64,000 nucleotides of DNA from Argyresthia goedartella (taxonomy: Eukaryota; Arthropoda; Insecta; Lepidoptera; Argyresthiidae). Position numbers and translations under genes: made by a program. The stretch is from positions 25,357,674-25,421,673 of the forward strand of contig OX463808.1 in assembly GCA_949825045.1 (NCBI GenBank). Direction: 5' to 3'. Under the pieces are notes generated by a model. That model was not told the DNA's origin and did not search any database. It was given only the letters and a program-made list of their open reading frames with translations. Shown piece by piece: positions 24,048 through 36,440 of this stretch (its first letter is position 1; the number at the start of each line of letters is the position of its first letter).

Positions 24048-27000
24048 CGGTATTGTTGAAGATCTATGCATTCGACTGACAGCATATTCGCGAAGTTTTC
24101 CATTCTTTATAATGATGAGTTATGCCGGCTTCCATCATTTTATGTAGGTTTCTGCCCACTAATAATATGGCGGAGGTGCATAGTCTATCTTTTATTCCAT
24201 GGGCAGTTCACTTCCGCGCCTTTGTCTGCAGAATAAAAACTTCATCTCTCTCCCCGAGGAATTTAATTTGGAGTAATGGAAGTGTTATATTGACTTAACA
24301 GGCCAGATCTCCCCTCGCTCGCGCAGTTACAGTTATTAAAATGGAGAAATTTATTATTAGCATTTCGCCGTTCCACTATTTACATTTTAATTTTATTTGT
24401 TCTGTTATTCCATTAGTCACAGTGTAATGCAATGATTCAATAAAAGTAAACCCGTGAAGTGACCCAGTATTGTAGATAATGCAATTTTAAAATTAGACTA
24501 TTTATTTAGATAATTAATCTTGGGGACTTTGAAAGATATGTATTGCAGGAGGCAATATGTTTAGTACTTAAGGTTTACAATATTATATACTATTCATATT
24601 TATTTATTTGTGACACGTGTGATAAAACTTTGGAAGTGTGAATATTATGCTCTATTATATCTTTATTCCATAATAATACTCATGAATGCGAGACAAATAT
24701 CTTAATCTTAAATTAAGAAAACGACAGCAACCGCTCAAATCAATATATCCCTCGACTTTTTGAATTAAAGGGCACTATTTTTAAATGCATGTAACAAGTA
24801 GTCAAGTAGACAAGCGCACTTGCACCGACCCGGCAGCAAATCATCTATAGTCCTTTTGTCGCCCAAATTATATTTACAGAAGTGAGCAGACAATTTCACG
24901 CTCTCTTCCCTGTACCCCCCCCCCCCCCTCAATCTCCTTCCGCACCCCGCACTCTGGACTCTAATCAGCGAGAGGCAGACTAGGCTGGATATGACTATAT
25001 TCTCAATGGGACAGAAAGATCTTCGATTAGGGACATTATTGAACAATGATTGATATGAATCTGATTTAGTCAGAGCAAATATTTTTTTTCACTTCAATTG
25101 GTCACTCAGTCCAAACATGTTGTTATATTGTATTGTCTGAGCTAAAAAATTTGGGAAATTGGGGAAAAACCGTCTACGGATGAAGATGAATTGTTTTAGC
25201 GGTTTTTAAATAATGTTGTTAGGAAATGTCTTGCTTTGTTTCAGAATTGATGTAACCAGCCTCTTGTATACTGATACAAGTACCGCATTAGTACTGACTA
25301 ATGCGGGTACAGTTAAAGCCACATCCACAATGCGCCAACATTCTACCCTCGGACCAATAAAAGGGTGAGCGCACACATGAGCGTGAAAGATTGTCCACAT
25401 GTTCCATCGGATCGCCCGCGAGCGAGCTCCTGGGCTGAATGGGCTGATGACGCATCGCTCGGCTTATCAGCCCATGTATCACATAAGCTTCGCGCCTGTC
25501 ATGCGCGCTGAGTGGTGCAATTCGTCACTTGTATCCTTATGATTGTATCTCTATGTTTGTGGTAATTGATTTTCTTTCGTCTCATCTGCCCGCCAGTCAA
25601 TGCAGAAAATGGAGTAGCGAAATTGGGTTTGTTCTGTCAGATAACTATTTTTTGACGGCATGATTTCCCTGGACGTTATTCAGATCATCTTTTAGGATAA
25701 CTTCTAAATATTACGATTTGACTACAATATTTTACAATCAAAAAACATTTTCTCTATTATATTTTTTCCCAAAAACTCGTATTTTAAAAACACTCAAATA
25801 TTTCATGTTGATTTTGACGCTAACTCTAGATTTATTGAACCGTTTGGGCCGGGCCTGCTTAAGAGGCGCGTGGCCTTTTCCTGATTTTGACAAGCAAATA
25901 AATTGCCAGATCAAAGCTCAATACTTACAGTTATCGACAAACTTATCGCAACCCTCAAATCAAATAAATTTAGCTTCTATCAGAACCCTATAAGAAACAG
26001 AATGTTTCCAAGTAATCGTGATATTCATTCGTGCGTTTATAGAGAAATATCGTGTCAAAAAGAGCGGGAGATTTTGCCATGATGTTGCGGAACCGGAAAT
26101 GACGACGGAGGAAGCGATGCATGGCTCCGGATATGCCCACTTCCGGTGTGCGCGTCGCCTTCACTTATCACAGCGGGGCGCGCAGAAATTACCCCGATAC
26201 TGTCATATCTTCTTCTCAAGCATCCGATGGACTGTTTTAATACTTCCTTTTCCCTATAAATAATGTATGGAATATATATCTATTCCATACAATTAGCAAG
26301 ACTCAGTGACTTTCACACGACAGTGACCAATTGAGTCAATCGTTTATGAGTGTTATGTTGACTGAGAGCGTAAATGAGGTTTTCTCTTTGGCGTTAATCA
26401 TCAAAAACTGTAACAATAAATAAGTATTCAATATTTCTCCCCATCCTGTATAACATAGCTTGATTTACGCTTGTTATGTTACAATTTTGTAAACAACACT
26501 ACAATCATACCACAAGCTGGCAATTTGTTGACTTATTGAACCCTTGATCGCGTGCATGGGAAATTAATTTATTTTTTCCATGTTTCGTGATGGCGAGCAA
26601 ACAACCGTCGTCGACTAGTGCGGTGTGCCTCGCAGTGTTTTATAAACGACTTCGGTAATGAGTTCCGCCAACTTTGAAACAAAGAATTCGAATTTCAACT
26701 GCCAGCGACATAAGCAATTCCAAAAGTAGACGCTGCCCTGGCAGATAATATCTACAAAGCAGTGGAAATGATTCCCAGCAATTTTATGTAATTCGGTGGA
26801 CGCAACTATAAACATGGGACGTTGCGTTTACGTCGAATTAAAAAACTTCAGCTTGTGGAATTTCCAGATTCACAGAACAACAGTATGTTTTTAAAATCAA
26901 TTCAAGATGAACATGGATGAAAGGTTATTTTCACCATATAACCGGTTGGGCAGAAATTTAGTTGTAGACTCTTGGTTGGAATATCAGATGCAATACTTTT

Positions 27001-27120
27001 ACCCTGGGTTCATCCTCCGATGATGTGGAATACATCGAGACCGGCAAAACCACAATGCACACCTAAGAATACTTTAACGGCAGAAACTAACACGGAGGAC
27101 TGAAGTAATTGTAGCAAATA
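24048..27120. other. unassigned intergenic DNA
   Basis: Contains a 14-base C run (24915-24928) and a hairpin at about 25279-25309 (GTACCGCATTAG against CTAATGCGGGTAC, with one unpaired base). Open frames at 24765-25046, 25718-25993, 26018-26263 and 26615-26815 match nothing recognised. Confidence 0.35.
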
Positions 27121-27200
27121 ATGTTTATTTTTAATGTTCTCTAAAAAAAAAACTTTAAAATTTTAAAACCATGCATCCATGTTAGAATGGAAGTGAATTG

Positions 27201-27350
27201 CTATAATTTGATATTATCCGGTGCCATGCCTCCCGGCGTCAGCTGTTCTGCCTGCCCGATGCGCAGACGCAACTCCAATGGCGTAACGTCAATCTCTCGT
27301 AGATGCTTTAGACTCCGCGGATCTCTGACAGGTATAAATGGAGAGTTCTC
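27201..27350 (-). CDS. candidate terminal exon of an unidentified host gene
   Basis: On the minus strand an open frame without a local start runs from about 27410 to a TAG at 27201-27203. Its last ~45 codons are GC-rich and look coding: PVRDPRSLKHLREIDVTPLE, LRLRIGQAEQL, TPGGMAPDN. Possible splice acceptors are CTGTCAG at about 27327 and GGACCAG near 27350, each after a fairly pyrimidine-rich stretch. A poly(A) signal AATAAA lies about 70 bp past the stop (27124-27129). I cannot name the protein. It could also be a piece of a transposon gag. No joined upstream exon was identified. Codon quality and the flanking signals are the only support. Confidence 0.3.
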   Translation of the reverse strand, partial: ENSPFIPVRDPRSLKHLREIDVTPLELRLRIGQAEQLTPGGMAPDNIKL

Positions 27351-27554
27351 TGGTCCACAGTTTTAGGTTAAATTGTTTAAAAATAATCTTAATGATCGTT
27401 TTTGTGGAGTTGATGCCTTAGCAACTCATGAGAAATTAACAAAAGTAATAATACATTATTATTTATTAATAAAAATATTATTAAAACTTACATTCTTAAA
27501 CGGAGATACATTTACGAGTATAATTTATAAAAAAGATAAATTTTCATGTAGGTA

Positions 27555-27953
27555 TAGGATTTTATCTACACACGTATCATAAACCCTCTTTACTGCGTCT
27601 AAAAACCGCACTTTAAGACTGGTAAAAAATCATTTCTTATCTGAAAATTTGTACATTATGACCATAATGGGTAAATTTTCTACATATTATGACATTCAAA
27701 TTTCGAACGCCGATGCCCGCCTGCGCGCCGTCCCTAGTTTATCAGTGAAGTTGGTACTAAAGAACAAGCTTAACAACTGCAGAGATAAGATCAATGCCAC
27801 AATGCTGGTCAAACATGCGGTTCCTGAACACATCAATGAGAGCTTATGATATGTGTGTAGATAAACTAGTGCATGTAACTGTACATAATTAGGCATTACC
27901 ACTCTCGAGTATTAATGCCCTCCATTATGTAGCAGTCACATAAACTACTATTT
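27555..27953 (-). mobile_element. MITE-like element beta, copy 2
   Basis: Inverted ends TTATCTACACACGTATCATAA (27561) and TTATGATATGTGTGTAGATAA (about 27846-27866) bracket the core. The outer segment to 27953 matches 18003-18138 in reverse. The 68-codon frame on the minus strand (27696-27902) corresponds to that in copy 1, with a 4-residue insertion and a few substitutions. Confidence 0.75.
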
Positions 27954-28890
27954 TTGTTGTTTCTTCCATTGCAAACTCAATGTTATGTATGCATCCTTAA
28001 TTGTATGATATAATACTTTCAAAGTGTATTAAGGTGTTTAGAGATCGGTAATATATATTTATCAGTAACGCAGCAAAATTATCTTTGGCCTAGCGTGTCA
28101 ATACCTTCTTTGCGCCATTTTACATTCTGTACATTGTAGGTCGGTCGACGGGGAAAGACCTCGAAAATTTTAGTCTGCTGATTCTTAGAGGCTTGTCTTT
28201 AAATTTTAAATATTTTAAATACTATTCAGAGTAAGAACAATGTACTTTTAAAGAAATAGCCCAGCAAAATGCAAACAGGCGTGACAGTTCCAGTCAGATG
28301 ATGTCATCGCCGAGAGACACGGAAGAACGTGCGTATTTGTATAATTCCCACCAAATTCTAATAGGCGTAACTTCAAGGCGTATGAACTAACATGATCATG
28401 ATTCGGAAATTAGAACCGTCTTTTATCAAAAAACAAAATTGTATGAAACTGTCACATTTTGCGGGGCTTTTAGGGTCGGCAACGATGTTGATCGGGCGAG
28501 TGTGATCGCGAGAAAGAGTCAGTTTTTTTTTTATGATTGTGAACATTGATTATTATTTTGAAAAGGAGAGAGAATATTGGAAAAGTTTGCTTATCAGAGT
28601 ATGCAGTCAATTTAAATGAACTCTAAATGCTTTACAGTCCATAACACCTGATGACTGGAAGAAAGAGGCGAATCATGTTAAGCACCTGGAAGAAAAGTAC
28701 TGGCACTGAGATAGGCTAATTGATGAAGAGTTTATCATCAATACCGGATCTAACTTCGAATCCGAACAAGAATTAATGATTAATTGATTAATGAATAATC
28801 CAAAACACACCATCATCTTAAATTGTGCGGTTAATGGACATTTTATTAATTATGCATAAATATGTAACCGTACCGTTACGGCCGGCCTTA
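27954..28890. other. unassigned AT-rich DNA
   Basis: No gene or repeat recognised. Confidence 0.35.
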
Positions 28891-28899
28891 CTGAAAGTC

Positions 28900-29985
28900 A
28901 CCGACGACATTTAGCACGGAATGGAAGAGAAACAGCTCACTGTGATAGCATTGCTCGACTTCAGCAGCGCCTTTAACTGCGTCGATTTTGACATTCTCGT
29001 TTAGATACTGAAGTCCTTGAATGAGTCCTCCGTCTCGCCAGCAGTGTATAAAGTCGGAGACGACTTCAACGGAGTGGTGTGACCTCCTAGCGGGAGTCCC
29101 CAGTAGTGGTATACTCTCCCCTCTGCTTTTCTCTATCTTCATTAATTCCATCTCAGATGTCCTCTCCTCATCATACCATCTGTACGCCTACGATCTCCAG
29201 ATATACAGCCATTTCTCCCCCTGTGATTTGGCACCAGCTGTGGTGGTATTAAATGCAGATCTCGAGAAGATCAGGGTTTGAACCTCGTCTTATGGTCACT
29301 TTGTCAATCCTACAGATTAAGATTACATACTAAGATACAGATACAGATCACAGACTAAGATTACTGGTTCCAGATAGTCCCTTAACTTGCTTCAGCATAT
29401 TTCTATTGCTCTTGTAACCTATGATGGAACCGTAATCTCATACAGTACCAAGGCCAAAAATCTAGGAGTTATGTTTGAAAACCAGCTATCCTGGTCAGAG
29501 CATGCGAGTCTTTGCCACTTTCCACTCCCAGAGGTGACTCCAAAACTTCTCATCAGACAAAAATCACGCTTGCCCAATCTCTTCTTCTTCCCCTGATCGA
29601 TTATGCTGATGTCTGCTGGGCAAGCGCAAACGAAGAGCAACTGAACAAACTCGAGTGACTTGAAAACCTCGGGATTCGGTTTGTTTTCGGTCTGCGTAAG
29701 TTTGACCACGTCTCGCAGTATCGCATGTAGCTCCCGATTCACCTCCGACGGGATTTCCATATCCTCGTTTGCCTCTTCAATATTTTATGTAATCCTCACT
29801 CCTGGCTTCTTACGGGATCGATTCGTTTTTCAGAAATTGCATAGGCCACGGAGATCTCACACTCGGTCACTACTTACAACTCCGCAACATAACACTACCA
29901 AGATACCGAGAATGGGTTCAGACTACGAGCTATCAGTCTCTAGAACAAATCCCTCAATTAACACTTTAAAAGTCTTTTGAAAGAG
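28900..29985 (+). pseudogene. CR1/Jockey-like LINE reverse transcriptase remnant
   Basis: Scattered frames on the plus strand give motif A as ALLDFSSAFNCVDFDIL (about 28947-28998), motif B as GVPSSGILSPLLFSIFINSI (about 29092-29151) and motif C as YAYDLQIY, where the second position of YADD has changed from Asp to Tyr. Further on are KAKNLGVMFENQLSW (about 29450-29495), IDYADVCWAS, NLGIRFVFGLRKFDHVSQYR and RRSHTRSLLTTPQHNTTK. This is the usual order from the reverse transcriptase core to the C-terminus. Multiple stops and frameshifts break it. The minus-strand frames over it are shadows. Confidence 0.8.
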
Positions 29986-30101
29986 CACTATCTTTCTCTT
30001 CCATGATAAGTATTTAGATATAGCATGATTTTTTGTATTATTAAGATATTGGTAAGTAGTTTATTATTTGTATTAACAATTTTACCAAAAAACCGTCCAT
30101 T

Positions 30102-30320
30102 CCCCCCCCCCCCCTCAATTATTTCCAAAACTACTACTGATCCTAAAATAGTGAAAGTAGCCGCACCAATAAATTTGTAAACTACATTTTGCTGCAGGAA
30201 AATTAAAGATACCTAATACCCATCCCATGCATGAAATAGTAATATCATTGTGCGGTAGGGTAGCACGGAACCCTTCGTGCGCGAGTCCAACTTGCACTTG
30301 ATCATTTATTTCTTGTATGG
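30102..30320. mobile_element. C-run and partial (GTCY)n MITE right end
   Basis: A 13-base C run (30102-30114) precedes about 160 bp matching 4010-4150, including CCGCACCAATAA, ATTTTGCTG, CACGGAACCCTTCGTGCGCG and CACTTGA. Only the right end of the MITE is present. A separate GTCTGTCTGTCTGTC tract lies at about 30780-30797. Confidence 0.65.
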
Positions 30321-33300
30321 AATGGCAAACATTGATTATTGTTTAAATTTAGCAATCTCTTTTTCCTAACTTACATCAACAACTCGTGGACAGAACCGCA
30401 CCACATCAGCGTTCTACTTATCTCTTACTTCATAATAAACGACATTTACTAGTCTTGCTGGTTTTAACTACAACTATCAAGTCCCAACAAACCTATAAAA
30501 GGGCTGCTGCAAGAAGACCAGACGGCCCATACATTTTGTATTTTTCTGCTAACTGTACTCAACGGAACTGACGTCACACGTTAGCATGCGGGGCTTATAG
30601 TTACAGAATGCAATCTTTATTAAGGTTGAAAGGAAATAAGTCTAATTGGGTAAAAATTATATTATCATAGAGAAGGAAATCTTTGTAAAATCCCTGCAAA
30701 TATTTCCATAGGGCTCTAAAAGGACAATGGAATTATCACCAATTGATTGCAGCTAGGTGTAATGACTAGAACAGACGTCCGTCTGTCTGTCTGTCCATGC
30801 ACATTGCCTGTCCAAGTGATGCCTTCACAGCCAGAAGGTAAATGTGTTTTATTGTGAAATTATTTGTTGCTTATATAAATCGGTTTGTTCGCGTTAACGT
30901 GGTTACAACTAGAGGTCGATCACATTTAAAAAGCAGCTTTACAGGGTGTTTCTGAAAGGTTTAGTCAAATTTCGAATCCCTTTGATCCGCACTAGGAGTC
31001 GGGACCTCGATAATTCCAGCCCAGGCGATTCACGACTTGATGGATGAAATTAGACGAATTGTTGATACTACAAGCTATCATTATTGTTTTTATTCGCAAA
31101 ATTACACATCTAGATAATGCTTGTGGCTGAGATCAAACGACTGAGGCTGCGCTGCCCACTTATCTGGCTTCCTTGAATGACAGCTTTATTCCAAAGCGTA
31201 ATTGTTTTGTCAAACAATAATTTACACCTTTACTTTATTTGACGTTTCAAGATTTCTTTTTGTAGTTTTTGCATTACTAACCATATCCGAAGAAAAGGTC
31301 TGCGATGAACGCGATTCCTTAATATCTATGGATTCCTTAATATTTATTTACCTAATGAGCCCTGTTGAAAAACGTATTACCTATGATGGATTTCGTGGAA
31401 AAGCATAGTATAATTTCTTACATTAAATCACTGCATCGTATCTAACCAATCTCTTTAGTAAAAACTTTTGAATGCCATGCATCATGTTGGGCCGTGAATA
31501 CTACTACAGCTATATATATAACACTTTAAAGCGTTAATGCTTCATAACAGTTAACTAACTACTCGAATATAACAATCTTAAACCGCTCAAAGGGATAATC
31601 GCGAAGTGCAAGCGGACTAGAGAGGGATATAGCATTCAAATTGGTTTTTTATATTCATTGTAATGGAATTTAAATTGCTGTTAAGGATAGCTTCATTTAC
31701 ACCGGACTCGTTAACTCCTTTCTGTTGTCACGACACTGCTCGTCGTCGACGACATGACAACGACAACAAGTATAAATATCGGAATTGCTAAGCAAAACTT
31801 TAGTTACCCAAATGAACTGAAACGCATTTTTTGCTATCGAACTCTCGAAATTCTGTGACGTACATGACTAGCCCAATGAAGCAGGAGTGCAACATCCTTC
31901 CTACAGTAGGAAACGCCGCAAAGGAGATTTCGTGAGTAACTCGAGCACTTTCGATTAAGATATTGGAGATACCTCACACTCTGACTAGTGTGGACATATT
32001 TTTTGTCGCTAACCGCGCCGCTATATATGGAAAGCTTGGATTTGGTGAAGTCACTAAACAGGGTATAAGGTATATCTCATATCTTAATCTGTCGCGCAAG
32101 AGTAAATCACAAAATAGAACCACTATGTTTGTCAACGTTGATGTTCGTCCCGTTCGGGTGCGTTGGCGGTGTCGATGTGGCGGGACACCGCGAGGTGGCA
32201 ACACTGCTCGAGTTGTAAGCACCGCACGCGCCACGCAACCCAATGAGCTCCGAAACGGGCCAAACATTCAAATTGCAAACCACCCGCGCCCGCCCGCATC
32301 AAATGTTGTTTTATAGCTAATTCCCAAATTCGGTTATAGGCTATAAACGATCCGCTGGAATAATTTAAATGCGAACCCGCCTGTATAATGTTCGTACTTT
32401 ACTTCGAAATTAGGTATTTGTATGTGAAATGCGTTTTGAAATAGAGGCCTCTGCCGACTTTTATTTCTTGTCTGCAGAGATGCCGCGGGAGTCGACATTC
32501 GTTTCATTATTCATTCATTGTGGGGGAGTAAATGTTACCAGGAAATATATCGGTATTGGATTCCTAAAATTATAGTTTTCCGGGTAGTAACGAATAAATG
32601 TTGTTATTTAGCACGTCTACATCGGCACTTTTTAACATTTAAACTATTCTTCGTCCCAGATATGGTTGGTTAGACTTAACGCGGGGGAAAGGTCTTTTAT
32701 TTCAACATGCGAGTAATGGAAGAGAACAAAGGGAACATAATACACACTTAACAGACACTTCACATTCAAAACGCTTTTAATATAATAAACTTACCAAGTC
32801 TAAAGCACTTTTCTTGTTCGGGGCTAATTTTGCCCGGACGTTTCCGCTCATTCAGTATGACCGATTGTTTATTGGCAGACGTCGCTTTTGTAAGACAATT
32901 GAGGAAAATTACTTAGTTCAACGTCTCTACAGTTATTTGCCCATTTGCTTATCCGCTGTGAAGTCTTGCCTTTTGTTCAATGGGATACTTTCTGAGCAGG
33001 TATTTCTTTCGAAAACCCACATATGCCACATTCTTCATGGGCATAGGAAAAAAGAAGTCTCTTCAGGCCATCTATTGGATTTTAAAAAACCTGCGTCATT
33101 AAGTATCTCAATACTCGTAGTTACTGGTCGTGCCAAGTTTCTCTATATCTGAGCACAGATTAATAAAGAGTTAGGGTCTGAGTGGCGTGTGGAGGGGTTA
33201 CCCTCTCTCACAGAGTTTACCACTTCCAAGCACACACTCAGTCAGACAAGGAGGCACTCTTTCATTGTTAGTGTTGGGGTTACACGTGCAAAATTTTGCT

Positions 33301-33840
33301 TATCGGTGTTTACAGATTTTAATTATCGAGTAACTAAGTACACTTACTACCTAACTACCCACGTTTGGTACATTAGAATTTAATTACAGTTAGGTGTTCG
33401 TCCACGTGCATTCCAAGGTAGTACTTTTGTATGACAACAATATAACGGTAGCGCGTGGCACATCATTTATTATCAGATAACAGTTAGTGATATCGCTACC
33501 AAAACTCTATTTCTCGGATTATTAGACGTATTATCCATTTACTTACACCGATAAGTCTAACGGCGATCTAGAGCAGCGGTACCCAAACCGTGGGGAAAAT
33601 GATGAATTAATGGTAATATTTCAAGATATTTTCGATGTTTTCATTCTCTATGTAAACCAGAGCTATTAAGATACTCACCCACTTGTAAGTCTCTGCTATA
33701 TAATCAATATATTTACATTATAAAAGAAAGTCTACAATGTGCGTGCCAGTACTTTCAAGGGATTTATATGTTATGGTAGCCCTCTATCTCCCGTCCTTGA
33801 AGAAGGTTCCCGTTTTTTGCTTTTGAAGATATAGGGATGG
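30321..33840. other. unassigned intergenic DNA
   Basis: No gene recognised. The 117-codon frame at 31963-32316 covers a CpG-rich patch (about 32140-32300) and is low complexity toward its end; the 112-codon frame at 32814-33152 matches nothing I know. Both may be chance. Confidence 0.3.
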
Positions 33841-33854
33841 ACGTTTCGCCTCTA

Positions 33855-33905
33855 GAAAAATTTCTAGAACAGTCCAGAACATTCGAGTGGTAGGGGTATA
33901 TAAAG
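33855..33905 (+). promoter_or_regulatory. heat-shock-element promoter 1 (HSE plus TATA)
   Basis: TTC (33862), GAA (33867), GTC (33872), GAA (33877) and TTC (33882) are spaced exactly 5 bp apart, the phasing of a heat-shock factor binding site with one imperfect unit. TATATAAAG follows at 33897-33905, about 13 bp after the last unit. This is the layout of strong heat-shock promoters. Function is inferred from motifs. Confidence 0.6.
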
Positions 33906-33933
33906 CAAGATCCATCGTTGGGTTCGAACGTTC
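33889..33933 (+). repeat. core-promoter duplication, copy 1
   Basis: GGTAGGGGTATATAAAGCA and the ~25 bp after it match 34129-34172, exactly 240 bp away, with a few substitutions. Confidence 0.8.
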
Positions 33934-34110
33934 GGGAACTTCCTGGAATGTCGTGGAATGTTGGGGAACATCCCAGATCATTGTTGAACATTCCATAACA
34001 CTCTTGAATATTTTGGAATGTTCGGGAACTTCCCAGATCATCGTGGAATATTGCAGAAAACTCTGGAATGTTGTGGAATGTTCTAGAACATTGTGGACTA
34101 TTCGAAGCCT
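33921..34110. repeat. 10-bp periodic HSE-like array
   Basis: From 33931 to 34100 seventeen consecutive decamers follow TTNNNGAANN. GAA occupies positions 6-8 in 13 of 17; the exceptions are GAT twice, TAA and GAC. Positions 1-3 are TTC, TTG, TCC, CTC or similar, so alternating TTC-like and GAA units sit 5 bp apart, as in heat-shock elements. A 60-bp higher-order unit of six decamers starts at 33961 and again at 34021. The strongest local sites are around 33931-33948 and 34081-34088. Confidence 0.8.
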
Positions 34111-34128
34111 TTTTTGTAGGAGGTCATT

Positions 34129-34172
34129 GGTAGGGGTATATAAAGCATGATCTCTCGTGGGTTTGAAAGTCC
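34129..34172 (+). promoter_or_regulatory. core promoter 2 (TATA), copy of 33889-33933
   Basis: TATATAAAG at 34137-34145 follows the decamer array. A transcript starting near 34165 would meet AATAAA at 34466-34471 and has no plus-strand open frame of 60 codons. The short frame starting at the ATG at 34253 stops after 9 codons. The unit may be a non-coding RNA promoter or an LTR. Confidence 0.45.
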
Positions 34173-36229
34173 TCCCATATATATCATATACACATATATA
34201 TCGCCCAAAAGGGTAAATTGCAGGTACAAAGCCTTCAGCATATACCGAGGCCATGGCTCACAGTAAAGTCTTAGACAGATAACTGTAAACGCAAAGGGGT
34301 TGTTTTTAGTCCGTATACCACACGAGCTGATGCCCGCTCAAAATGTGGGGACCTGGACATAGCAGGGAGGTCTGACTCCTGGGCATGGATAATTCCATTT
34401 TTTTCCCCTCCAACAAAAAAAAAAGGTTTCAAAGTCCGTTTCTTACCAGTTACGTGCAGAGAATGAATAAAAAAAACAGTAAACAGTAAAGAGTAATTAA
34501 GTGATACAGTGGCTGAATATAAATCAAAAATAAAGTTTGAAAAGTGTATTTGTGTATTTAATAAAAAGATTTGGTTTCGATGTTCTTTTTGTTTTCGCCG
34601 TTTTGATTCAGAACTGGCAAAATCTCCACCTCTTTTACTTTTACTGAAGTAAGTTTACGTTCCCAACGAACGAGAATGGGTACCGTGAGAAGCAGAGAAC
34701 AGAAAAATAACGAAATGAACGAATTGTAGAATCTAGAATGGTGACATAATCTTATATTAAAATATTGCAAACGAGAGCCACCCATGAAAATATCACTCTA
34801 CGAGAAGCGCGGACGAGAACAAGTAAATAGTACAACCTAAAAAATAAAGCACCACTACGATGAACGAATATACAAAAAAAACACGTTGTAATCAGAAAAG
34901 TGGACAACGTCTGCCAATTTTGCAGCGCGCAAAAATTCAGTAGGGAAACACCAGGAATCTTTTTCATAAATGGAAAAGTTAGATTACTACGTTTCTAAAA
35001 TACGTTACCTGTATTTCAAAGTTCATTGACCTCGGTATATTCTAACCATTGTGGTTAGAATATATTCTCAATAAAAAATTGTACCTACCTCTTATATTTT
35101 AAAATTTATACTTTTATTCCAATTACCACACAATCTCATATCGACTCCCTGAGTGAAGCCGAGTACCCCAGCTAGTACTGAGATAAATAACAGTTAAGAT
35201 GTACACCATATCTTTACCGGTACAACGACGGTAAACTAAATAATGCTGGTGATATCTACTATAATACAGATCTTTTATAGTTGAGCACCGCTGACATAAT
35301 GGATGAAATTTAATCACAAGCAATCGAATGCTACCTATTTATGAAGGCGAATGACTAAACAGCTTTTTAATACGATTCACATGTTAGCGGTTATAGTCGG
35401 AGTTTTTATACCGATACATTTCACGGTGCTGCCGTATTCAACTCCTATTATTATGAAATGTGATGCCTGCCACGTCCCGGCTACTGATGGGATCTATTAT
35501 TGTTGATCCACCGATGAATATTCAATCATGATGCCCTGCTTTGATACAACAAAAACACAATTATGACGATTACTTTTTTTTCGCCTGGTCAACCAGTTAG
35601 CTTGTTGTGATGGGGACGTTGGCAGGCTATGAACCGGATCTCAACCAATTCGGAGATATTCTTCTACTCTTCTGCCCATCTTCAAAGTCAAGTCTACGTG
35701 ACGTCTACTCATTGATCAAATCTCCAAAGAGTCACTGATTGGCCGACACCCGAAGTCGACCCACGGAAATCAGAACAGACTATTTTCGTAATAGACCGTT
35801 TGAATTGATTATAGCATAGTAGCCATTAGCCTAAGCCTCGCCGTGTTCGCCGATACTATTCCAAAGCACAGGAAGTCGAAGATCATGAGCAAAGAGTGCA
35901 GTAAGGCTGTCCTTATCGCTCCCACGGTGTCGGGCGCAGGCCGTGCAAAGTGCATACAAAATCGTGATGAGGCCTTTTAATCGGTTTCACGTTTGTTGCC
36001 GCGTTTTCTTTTTGTATTAGAATTTCACTCACTCTGCCAATCTGCGGGCTTACTGGCGACGACAGCACACCCCGCTCAAGTCGTGAGATAATGCGCTTTA
36101 CACTCGTGTATGTAGAGCATCTTTTAGCAAGTGCTGCAGCTTGCACCGAGAACTGAAGTAATAAGATAAAGGGGCGGATGCATTTTGTTTTGTGCTGAGC
36201 TCATTCCAATTTACGCGGTGCTGGGACCA
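34173..36229. other. unassigned DNA downstream of the HSE locus
   Basis: No coding region recognised. Candidate poly(A) signals occur at 34466 and later. No second copy of the HSE region was found that would prove an LTR. Confidence 0.35.
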
Positions 36230-36440
36230 TTAGCATAAGTCCTGCCTGGAACCGCTGAGGAGTGGTCGGCGAAGAGGGGTGGGCGGGAGCGTGATGCGCG
36301 CGCGATGCACGGCGGCGTGACGTGCGCCCGCGCCGCGCCTCACCCGCCGGAGACGTAATTGCGCCGGAGCGACACATTTGTTTACTATTGTAAGCCGTGA
36401 AGATGCCATCTCGCCGCAGCGTAGCACCGACTCCTTCAAA
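36230..36440. other. CpG-rich island
   Basis: A sharp GC- and CpG-rich patch (about 36280-36370) in AT-rich surroundings. It resembles the CpG-rich promoter or first-exon regions of some insect genes. The minus-strand frame across it is Arg/Ala rich and probably not a protein. Confidence 0.3.

Noticed and set aside
29419..29760. 113-codon minus-strand frame
   Set aside because: It is the complement of a decayed plus-strand LINE reverse transcriptase.
31963..32316. 117-codon protein-coding gene
   Set aside because: No recognised domain, Arg/Gly-rich low-complexity part, and an overlapping open frame on the other strand; left as unassigned.
33769..34000. TGTTATGG and CCATAACA as ends of a solo LTR
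   Set aside because: The right 'end' lies inside the uninterrupted decamer array, and no target duplication was seen.
33764..34254. Open frames on both strands across the HSE array
   Set aside because: Both strands stay open because of the periodic GAA/TTC decamers; the products have repeat-like composition and no known domain.
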